A DNA stretch of 64,000 nucleotides from Phytohabitans suffuscus (lineage in GTDB: Bacteria; Actinomycetota; Actinomycetes; Mycobacteriales; Micromonosporaceae): the NCBI RefSeq assembly GCF_011764565.1, contig NZ_AP022871.1, positions 2,170,001 through 2,234,000 on the forward strand, read 5' to 3'. The translations under genes were made by a program, and so were the position numbers. Positions 1 to 8,907 of this stretch are shown here, one piece after another. Numbering within the stretch: position 1 is the stretch's first letter; the number at the start of each line of letters is the position of its first letter. The notes under the pieces were generated by a model. The model did not search any database. It worked only from the letters and a program-made list of their open reading frames with translations, and was not told the origin of the DNA.

Positions 1-1
1 G

Positions 2-1186
2 GATATGACGCGGCCGCTGACCTGGAAGCCGGCGGGCACCATGCTGATCACCGGAGGAACCGGCGCCCTCGGTGCGCACGTGGCCCGGTGGCTGGCCCGG
101 CGCGGCGCCCCCCACCTGCTGCTCCTCAGCCGGCGCGGACCCGACGCACCAGGCGCCGAGGCGCTGGGCGAGGAACTGGCCGCCCTGGGTACGCGGGTGA
201 CGACGATCGCCGGCAACGTCGCCGACCCGGCGGACCTGGCGGCGGCCATCGCCGGGATTCCCGCCGAGTACCCACTGACCGGTGTCTTCCACACGGCGGG
301 GGTCGTCGACGGCAGCCCGGTCACCCAGCTCAGCGCGGATCAGCTGGAGGCCGTGCTGGAGCCCAAGGTCGCCGCCGTGCGCGCGCTCCACGAAGCCACC
401 AGCGAGCACGCCCTCTCGGCGTTCGTGCTCTTCTCCTCCGTCAGCGGCCTGGTGCCCCACGCCGGGCAGGGGGCGTACGCGGCGGCGAACGCCCACCTCG
501 ACGCCTTCGCCCAGTGGCGCCGGGCAGCCGGCCTTCCCGCACTGGCGGTCCTGTGGGGGACCTGGGCGGGCGCCGGCATGGCCACGAGCACCGCCGTCGC
601 GCGGGACGCGAACCGGGGCGGGCTGGAGCTGATGACCGCGCACCTCGCGGTCACCGCCCTGCACCAGGCGTTGGACAACGAAGACACGTCGGTACTGATC
701 GCCGACGTGGCCTGGAACCGGCTCGCGGGCCTGGTCTCCGCCGGCCGCCCACCATCGCTGCTGGCCGATCTGGTGGACGCCGCCCCCGCCGCCGTGACGG
801 CAGCCGGGACCGGCCTGGCGGAGCGGCTGCGCGGGCTGCCGCGAAACGCACAGCTCGAGGAGGTTCTCACCGTGGTGTGCGCCGAGGCCGCCACGGTTCT
901 CGGGCACGCGGGTGCCCGGGACGTGCCGCCCGAGGCTGTCTTCCGCGACCTGGGCTTCGACTCGGTGACCGGCCTGGAGCTCAGAAACAGGCTCGGCCCG
1001 GCCACCGGCGTACGGATCCCGGCCACCGCCGTGTTCGACCATCCGACCCCAGCCGCCCTCGCCGGTCATCTACTCGAACTGCTGGCGCCCGCACCGCCGG
1101 AGGCGAACGGCGCCGCCGAGCCCGACCGGCTGGACAGCATCGACGTGGCCGACCTGGTCCGCTCGGCGCAGCGGCTCGCCTCCTGA
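2..1186 (+). CDS. Type I modular PKS, C-terminal fragment (KR-ACP)
   Basis: The reading frame is open from the first complete codon of the window, so this is the 3' end of a larger modular polyketide synthase gene. What is visible is a ketoreductase (NADPH-binding TGGTGALG near residue 17, catalytic Ser and Tyr in LFSSVSG and GAYAAAN), then an acyl carrier protein whose phosphopantetheine serine lies in LGFDSVTGLELRNRL (Ser about 321). A short acidic and hydrophobic tail (LDSIDVADLVRSAQRLAS) looks like a C-terminal docking segment. The KR motif at the LDD position reads VDG, and no A-type Trp is seen, so its stereochemical class is unclear. The next PKS starts 26 bp downstream on the same strand, so the two probably act consecutively. 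Upstream domains (KS, AT) lie outside the window. Confidence 0.95.
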   Translation, partial: DMTRPLTWKPAGTMLITGGTGALGAHVARWLARRGAPHLLLLSRRGPDAPGAEALGEELAALGTRVTTIAGNVADPADLAAAIAGIPAEYPLTGVFHTAGVVDGSPVTQLSADQLEAVLEPKVAAVRALHEATSEHALSAFVLFSSVSGLVPHAGQGAYAAANAHLDAFAQWRRAAGLPALAVLWGTWAGAGMATSTAVARDANRGGLELMTAHLAVTALHQALDNEDTSVLIADVAWNRLAGLVSAGRPPSLLADLVDAAPAAVTAAGTGLAERLRGLPRNAQLEEVLTVVCAEAATVLGHAGARDVPPEAVFRDLGFDSVTGLELRNRLGPATGVRIPATAVFDHPTPAALAGHLLELLAPAPPEANGAAEPDRLDSIDVADLVRSAQRLAS

Positions 1187-1212
1187 CCCGACGCATCGGT
1201 GGGAGAACACCC

Positions 1213-4200
1213 GTGACCGTGACGAACGATGACATCGTCGAAGCGCTGCGCGTCAGCGTCCGGGCCGGCGAACGCCTGCAGCAGGAGAACGAACGCCTGC
1301 TGGGCGCCGCTCGGGAGCCGGTCGCGATAGTCGGCATGGCCTGCCGGTTCCCGGGTGGGATCAGCACGCCCGAGGGCCTGTGGCACGTCGTGTCCCAGGG
1401 ATCGACGCCACCGCCGAGTTCCCCGCCGACCGGGGCTGGCCGGAGGATCTGTACTCCGCCGACCCGGACGACCGCGGCCACTCGTACGTACGACGCGGCG
1501 GCTTCGTGGACGGTCTCGCGGACTTCGACGCCGAACTGTTCGGCATCTCACCGCGCGAGGCGCTCGCCATGGATCCGCAGCAACGGCTGCTGCTGGAGAC
1601 GACGTGGGAGGCCATGGAGCGGGCCGGGATCGACCCGCTCCGCCTGCGCGGCAGCCGTACCGGCGTGTTCGTCGGCGGGTCGACCTCGGCCTATGTCGGA
1701 GATCTCGGGCGGGTGCCGGCCGAGGTGGAGGGGTACGCCCTGACCGGCAACCTGGCGAGCGTCCTGTCCGGCCGGGTGGCGTACGCGTTCGGGCTGGAGG
1801 GTCCCGCGCTGACCGTGGACACCGCGTGCTCGTCATCGCTGGTGGCCCTGCACCTGGCGGTACAGGCACTGCGCCGGCGGGAATGCACGCTGGCCGTGGC
1901 CGCGGGCGTGACCGTGATGGCGTCCCCGACCGCCTTCGTCGAGTTCTCCCGGCAGCGGGCCCTGGCCGCGGACGGGCGCTGCCGGTCATTCGGCGAGGGT
2001 GCCGACGGCTTCGGTGCGGCCGAGGGTGCCGGCGTGCTGCTGCTGGAACGGCCGGCCGACGCGGCCCGCGCCGGCCGGCGGGTGTGGGCGCTGATCCGGG
2101 GCACGGCTGTCAACCAGGACGGCGCCAGCAATGGCCTGACCGCGCCGAACGGACCGTCGCAGCAACGGGTCATCCGCCAGGCGCTGGAGGCGGCCGGCGT
2201 CTCAGCCAGCCAGGTCGACGCGGTGGAGGCGCACGGCACCGGCACCCGGCTGGGCGACCCGATCGAGGCGGAGGCGCTGCTGTCCACGTACGGCACGGAG
2301 CGGCCACCGGACCGGCCGCTCTGGCTCGGATCGGTGAAGTCCAACCTCGGCCACACCCAGGCCGCGGCCGGCATCGCCGGTGTCATGAAGACGGTACTGG
2401 CGATGCGCGAGCAGACGCTGCCGCCGACGTTGCACGCGCAGACTCCCTCGTCCCTCATCGACTGGCAGGCCGGCGACGTACGGCTGCTCCAGGAGGCCCG
2501 GCCCTGGCCCCGTGGCGCACGGGAACGCTACGCGGCGGTCTCCTCCTTCGGCGTCTCCGGCACGAACGCCCACCTGATCCTGCAGGAGGCCGCCGACGAG
2601 GCGGCGGCGCCGGACGAACTCCCGGACAACGCCGGACCGTCCGGGACGCGACCGGTCCTGGTCGCCGCCGCCGAACCGGTGCTGTCCTGGGTGCTGAGCG
2701 GATCCACCCCGGCCGCGTTACGCGGCCAGGCCCGCCGCCTGGCGCGCTACCTCGAGGACCGTCCCGACGCCGAGGCCGGCCTGGCCCGGGCGCTGGCAAC
2801 CCGCGCGGCTCTGCGCCATCGGGCCGTGGTGGTGGGGCATACGCGTGACGACCTGCTGCGCGGCCTGGCCGCCATCGCCGAGGGCAGCACGGCTGCCGGG
2901 GTCGTCCAGGGGCACGTGCTCGGCCGGGGCAAGTCCGTCCTCGTCTTCCCGGGGCAGGGCTGGCAGTGGCCCGCCATGGGCCGAGGGCTGCTGGCGGCGT
3001 CCCCGGTGTTCGCCGAGGCGGTGGCGGAGTGCTCCGCCGCGGTCGAGGAACAGGCCGGCTGGTCGGTCCTCGACGTCCTGCGCAACGGCGAGGAACTGGA
3101 CCGCGTCGACGTCGTCCAGCCGGTCATGTTCTGCGTGCTGGTGGCCCTGGCGCGTACCTGGGAGGCCGCCGGCCTGCGGCCCGCCGCGGTGGTGGGCCAT
3201 TCCCAGGGCGAGATCGCCGCGGCCTGCGTCGCGGGGGCGCTCTCGGTGCCCGACGCCGCCCGCATCGTGCTCGCCCGTTCCACCGCCCTGCTCGACATCG
3301 CCGGATCGGGCGCGATGGTCTCCGTATCGGCCGGCCCGGCCGAGATCGAGCCCTGGCTGCCGCGGGACGTCACTGTCGCTGCCCGCAACGGCCCGGCGGC
3401 GACGGTGGTAAGCGGCCCGCCGCGAGCCATCGCGGAGTTCCTGGAGCGCTGCCAGGCCGACGGGCTGTCCGCCCGCCGCGTCCCGGTCGACTACGCCTCG
3501 CACTCCCCGCAGGTCGAGAGCCTGCGCGACCGGCTCACGACCGCCTTGGCCGGCGTGGCCCCGCGGCAAGCGACCATACCGATCCTCTCGACGGTCACCG
3601 GTGCTCTGCTCGACGGCCGCACCCTCGACGGCGGCTACTGGTTCGAGAACCTGCGGCAGCCGGTCCGGTTCGCCGAAGCCATCGCGTCCTTGCTGGACAG
3701 CGGCCACACCATGTTCGCCGAGGCGAGCGCGCACCCGGTGCTGACTCCCGGGATCGAGCAGTGTGTGGACGCCGCCCCCGGCGCCGAGGCGGCGGTCATC
3801 GCGACATTGCGGCGGGACGAGGACACCGCGGAGCGGCTTCACCTGGCGGCCGCCCAGGCCTGGGTGGCAGGCGCCGGCATCGAGTGGGGCACCCTGCTGC
3901 CGGCCGCCGGCGCGAACCCGTCCGGGTCCGACCCCGCGGACCTGCCGACCTACGCCTTCGACAGGCAACGGTACTGGCTGCGCCCGGACGAGTCGCTGGA
4001 CCTCGGCGACATCGGCCTGTCCACGGCGCATCACGCGCTGCTCGGCGCGGTCACCGACCTCAGCGACGGCACCGTCGTGCTGTCCGGGCGGATGTCGCCC
4101 AGCACCCAGCCGTGGCTGACCGAGCACGCCGTGACCGACGCGACGATCGTGCCCGGCAGCACCTTCGTCGACCTGATCATTCGCGCCGCCGACCAGGTCG

Positions 4201-7200
4201 GGTACAACCGGATCACCGAGCTGGTGCTGCGGACGCCGTTGACCGTGCCGGACACCGGCACCGACATCCAGGTGGTAGTGGAGCCACCGAACGGAGCCGA
4301 GCGCACGGCCCAGGTGTACTCCCGGCCACACGGGGTCGCCGGCGCGGCATGGACCCGGCACGTCGAAGCCGTCCTCGACAAGACAGCGGTGTCGCGCGAG
4401 CGCGCCGCGTCAGACTCCGCTTTCGCGGCGCTACGGTCCGGCGCCTGGCCGCCGGTGGGCGCCGTGCCGGTACCGTCCGGCGGCCTGTACGAACGCCTGG
4501 CCGCCGAGGGCTACCGCTACGGCACGACCTTCCAGGGCGTACGAACGCTCTGGTCGCGCGGCGGCGACATGTTCGCGGAGGTCGAACTTCCCGCGCCTGC
4601 CGCCGGACAGGTCGGCCGGTTCGGCGTCCACCCCGCCCTGCTGGACGCCGCCCTGCAACCAGCCGCCGCGGGCCGGATGCTGCCGGCCGGCGAGGTGTGG
4701 CTGCCGTTCTGCTGGAACGGCGTCCAGCTGTTCGCCAGCGGAGCCAGGCACCTGCGTGTCCACCTCGCCCCGGCCGGTCAAGGCAGCATCCGGATCGCCG
4801 CCTGCGACCCGGCCGCGGATCCCGTCCTGCTCGTCGAGGCACTGCGGGCACGCCCCGCGGTCCCGGCCGCCCTGGCTCGACCGGACGTGCCGGATCTGCT
4901 CGTGCCGGACTGGGAGCCGATCGAGGTCCCGGCAGGGTCCGCCACCCGCGGGCAGCTGGTGACGGTAGGTCCCGCGGAAGGGTGGGACCTGCCGAACTAT
5001 CCGGACCTGGGGGCTCTGGCGAAGGCCGTCCAAGAGGGCGAGGCGGAGCCGGATCTCGTCCTGCTGGCTGTCGGGGCGGGCGGCGGCTCGGACGACCTCA
5101 CGTCGCGGGCCCACCGTGTCGCCGAAGAGGTGCTGGTCGCGGTGCGGCAGTGGCTGGCCTCCCCGGCTGGGACGCCGTCACGCTCGCGGTCGTCACCCGC
5201 GGCGCCCAGGCCGTCGGGCCGGAGGAGTCCGGCGACCCCGCCGCGGCGACGGCCTGGGGCATGGTGCGCCAGGCCCAGTCCGAACACCCCGGCCGGTTCG
5301 TCCTGCTCGACCTGGATCCGGCCGGCGCGGGACCGGACTGGGCCGCGCTGGGCCAGATCCTGACGGGTACGCCGGAGCCGCAACTCGCCGTCCGGAACGA
5401 CGTCCCACACGTCGCACGACTCACCCGCCCGCCCTCCTCGCCGACCGTCGCGGGCGGGCTGGACACCCGTACCGGCTGGCGGATGGACGTGACCGAAGGC
5501 GGCGAGGTCGCGCAGGTCCCCGCCGTCGAACGGCCGCTGCGGGACGGCGAGGTACGCGTCGGCGTCCGGGCCGCCGGGATCAACTTCTACGACGTCGCGG
5601 TCACCCTCGGCATGGTGTCCGGTCACCAGGGGCTCGGGGTGGAGGGGGCCGGTGTCGTCACCGAGGTCGGGCCAGGTGTCCGGGACTTCCGCGTGGGTGA
5701 CCGGGTGCTGGGCCTCCTCTCCGGGGCCTTCGCGCCGTACGCGGTGGCGGACGCCAGGGAGATCGCCCCGATCCCGCGCGGCTGGTCCTACCGGCAGGCC
5801 GCCTCGGTACCCGCCGTGTTCCTGACCGCGTACTACGCGCTCGTCGACCTGGCCGGCTGGGATCTGCGGCCGGGCGGCTGCGCCGGCCGGAGGCTGCTCG
5901 TGCACGCCGCCGCCGGAGGAGTGGGCATGGCCGCCGTGCAACTGGCCACCGCGTGCGGCGCGACCGTGTTCGCCACCGCGTCTCCCGCGAAGTGGCCCAC
6001 CGTCGTCGCCACGGGTGTCCCGGCGAACCGCCTCGCGAACTCGCGCACCACCGACTTCGCCGGACTGTTCCTCGACCGGACCGGTGGCGCCGGTATGGAG
6101 GTGATCCTGAGCTCCTTGGCGGGCGACATGGTCGACGCCTCGCTGCGGTTGCTGCCGCGCGGCGGTCACTACCTTGAGATGGGCAAGGCCGACGTGCGGG
6201 ACGCCGCCGCCGTCGCCGATCAGTACCCGGGAGTCCGGTACCACGCCTTCGACCTCCGGCAGGCCGGACCGCACCGGATCGGGCAGATGCTCGCCGCCGT
6301 GCTGGACCTGTTCGGGCAGGGGCGGCTCCGGCCGCTGCCCTGCCGCGGCTGGGAGGTGGCGCAGCTACCGGAGGCCCTGCGGTACATCAGCCGCGGCCGG
6401 CACATCGGCAAGAACGTCGTGCGCGTTCCCGTGCCGCTCGACCCCGAGGGAACCGTCCTGGTCACCGGGGGCACGGGCACACTGGGCGCACTGGTGGCGC
6501 ACCATCTGGTGCACCGGCACGGCGTCCGGCGTCTGCTGCTCGTCAGCCGCCGCGGCCCGGCGGCACCCGGTGCCCGGGAGCTGCGCGACGCCCTCACCGA
6601 GGCGGGGGCGGCCGCGGTCACCATCGCCGCCTGCGACGCGAGTGACCGGCAGGCCCTCGCCGCGGTGCTCGACGGCGTCCCGACCGGGCATCCCCTGACC
6701 GCGGCGGTGCACGCCACCGGAACGCTGCATGACGCTCCGATCGCGGCGATGTCCACCGACCAGCTGCACGGCGTCCTGCGCTCGAAGATCGACAGTGCGA
6801 TGCACCTGATCGATCTCACCCGCGGCCTCGACCTCGCCACGACCGTTCTCTTCTCCTCAGCCAGCGGTGTGCTCGGCGGAGGCGGCCAGGCCAACTATGC
6901 CGCGGCGAACGCATTCCTCGACACGCTGGCCGGCCTCTGCCGGGCCGGGGACCAGCCCATCACCTCGATCGCCTGGGGCCTGTGGGAGGACACGTCCGGC
7001 ATGACCGCGGGGCTCACGGACGCGAGCCGCGCCCGGATGGCACGTTCCGCGCTCACCGCACTGCCGGCGGCAGCGGCGCTGACCATGATGGACGCCGCGG
7101 TGCGCGGTGGACACCCCACCGTCGTCGCCGCGAACCTCGACCTGACCCGCCTGCCCGGCGATCCACTGTGGAACCGCCTGCGGCCCAGCTCGCAGCGGCC

Positions 7201-7728
7201 CACCGCAGTCACCGGGGTGCCGCTGCCGGACCGGCTCGCCGCGCAGAGCCCCGCGCGGCGCCACCAAGCCCTGCTCGCGCTTGTCCGGGCCGAGACCGCC
7301 GTGGTGCTGGCGCACCCGGCACCGGAGACGATCGACGCGCAGCGCGGTTTCCTGGACCTGGGGCTGGACTCGCTGACCGCCATCGAGCTGCGCAACCGGC
7401 TCGCCGCCGCTACCGGCATCCGCCTGCCCGCCACCACGATCTTCGACCACCCCACGCCGCACGCACTGGCCGCGCGGCTCGCCGAGGACCTCACCGCTGA
7501 CCTCACCGCCACGGCAGCGCCCCCCGGCGTGGACGTGCTTACCCGGATAGACCAGCTGCAGGCCGCCCTCGCCGGCGCCGACGAGGCGACCGTCCGCGAG
7601 GCCACCCGGCGGCTACAGGAGCTGATCGGCGCGGTCAGCGGCCCCCGGGCGAACGGGGCCCGGCAACGCCCCTGGAGTCCGCCTCCGCCGAGGAGCTGCT
7701 GGCCTTTATCGACAGTGAACTGAGTTGA
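1213..7728 (+). CDS. Type I modular PKS, one fully reducing module (KS-AT-DH-ER-KR-ACP), three frameshifts
   Basis: The likely start is GTG 1213, preceded by GGGAGA with 6-nt spacing; the N-terminus ([20 protein letters not shown]) resembles a coiled-coil docking helix. After correcting three one-base losses the product would be 2172 aa. KS has Cys206 in DTACSSS plus the two active-site His motifs (EAHGTGT, SNLGHT). AT has Ser664 in GHSQG and YASH at 761, which predicts methylmalonyl-CoA. DH has His972, but the usual HxxxGxxxxP reads [12 protein letters not shown] has [12 protein letters not shown] has TGGTGTLG and QANYAAAN with an LHD motif suggesting B type, and ACP has Ser2054. The tail [17 protein letters not shown] resembles a docking helix and there is no thioesterase, so the chain is passed on. 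Frame breaks occur near 1398-1400 (GGG), 5161-5164 (CCCC) and 7669-7672 (CCCC). Each is repaired by adding one base to the run, so sequencing undercalls are more likely than a dead gene. Confidence 0.9.
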
Positions 7729-7751
7729 CCGTACGTGCGATAGGAGCAGGG

Positions 7752-8897
7752 ATGGACTTCGGGCCGAACGCCGAGCAGGCAGCCTTCCAGGACTCGGTAC
7801 GCCGCTTCGCGACCAGCTGTCTCAACGACGACCTGGTCGGCCGCGACCGGGCTGGCACCTTCGACAGGTCGTCGTGGGAGCGCTGCGCGAGCTTCGGCCT
7901 GCAGGGCCTGCCGGTGCCACGGGAGTACGGGGGGCAGGGCGCCGACCTGCTGACCACGGCGCTGGCGATGGAGGCCCTCGGGGAGGGGTGCTGGGACGGC
8001 GGGCTGATCTTCTCGCTCAACGCGCAGCTCTGGTCGGCCACCATGCCGCTCGTCGAGTACGGCGACGACAAGCAGAAGGACACCTATCTGCCGGGGATGT
8101 GCGACGGATCGCTGATCGCCGCGCACGCGGTCACCGAGCCCGAGGCCGGTTCGGACGCCATGGCTCTGACCACCTCGGCACGACTGGATGGCGACAGCTA
8201 CGTGCTCAACGGCACCAAGCAGTTCATCACGAACGCTTCCGTCGCCGATCTGTTCATCGTGTTCGCCACTCTCGACCGCGCACTTGGCTGGGCCGGCCTC
8301 ACCGCCTTCCTCATCCCGAAAGGCACACCGGGGCTCACCACCAGCCAGGCGTCGGACAAGATGGGCCTGCGCACGTCGCCTCTGGGCGAGGTCACCCTGA
8401 CCGACTGCCGCGTCTCGGTGGACGAGGTCCTGGGCGCCCCGGGCGCCGGGATGGCGGTCTTCGAGCACGCCATGCTTCTCGAGCGTGCCGGCATCATGGC
8501 CGCCGCGGTCGGCGCGATGCAGCGCCGCCTGGACGAGTGCGTGGCCTACACCTCCAGGCGCCGGCAGTTCGGCCGGCCCATCGCCGGCTTCCAGGCCGTC
8601 TCGCACACCCTGGCCGACATGAAGGTCCGGCTGGAGGCGGGCAGGTTGCTGGCCCGTCGCGCGGCCTGGCTGGCCGACCGTGGCGAGCTCGACGCGATGG
8701 ACGCGAGCGTGGTCAAGCTCTATCTGAGCGAGGCGTACCTGCAGTCAAGTCTCGACACGCTCCAGCTGCACGGTGGATACGGCTACATGGCGGAAGCGGG
8801 ACTGGAACGCGACGTACGCGACGCGATCGGCGCCCGCATCTACTCCGGCACCAGCCAGATGCAGCGCACGATCATCGCCGACCGGCTGCTGAGGTGA
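7752..8897 (+). CDS. Acyl-CoA dehydrogenase family flavoprotein
   Basis: This 381-aa protein has the full acyl-CoA dehydrogenase fold: N-terminal helical part, EPEAGSDA and GTKQFITNA in the middle beta domain, RRRQFGRPI and LHGGYGYM in the C-terminal helices. The chosen start is ATG 7752, with AGGAG five bases upstream; an upstream in-frame TTG at 7725 overlaps the PKS stop but has no suitable ribosome site. The usual catalytic Glu of the family (YEGT motif) is Ser365 here (YSGTSQMQ). A Glu at position 244 in LLERAG stands exactly 121 residues earlier, the same separation as Thr255 and Glu376 in MCAD, so the base probably sits in helix G as in isovaleryl- and long-chain enzymes. It lies 23 bp after the PKS, so it may oxidise an acyl-CoA or acyl-ACP precursor or intermediate of the polyketide. 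The substrate is not known. Confidence 0.93.
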   Translation: MDFGPNAEQAAFQDSVRRFATSCLNDDLVGRDRAGTFDRSSWERCASFGLQGLPVPREYGGQGADLLTTALAMEALGEGCWDGGLIFSLNAQLWSATMPLVEYGDDKQKDTYLPGMCDGSLIAAHAVTEPEAGSDAMALTTSARLDGDSYVLNGTKQFITNASVADLFIVFATLDRALGWAGLTAFLIPKGTPGLTTSQASDKMGLRTSPLGEVTLTDCRVSVDEVLGAPGAGMAVFEHAMLLERAGIMAAAVGAMQRRLDECVAYTSRRRQFGRPIAGFQAVSHTLADMKVRLEAGRLLARRAAWLADRGELDAMDASVVKLYLSEAYLQSSLDTLQLHGGYGYMAEAGLERDVRDAIGARIYSGTSQMQRTIIADRLLR

Positions 8898-8907
8898 CAG
8901 CGGGACC

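Noticed and set aside
1380..7723. Reading the PKS as two separate overlapping genes starting at 1380 and 2966
   Set aside because: The starts are internal Met codons, the pieces lack complete KS or ER domains, and single-base corrections join them into one standard module.
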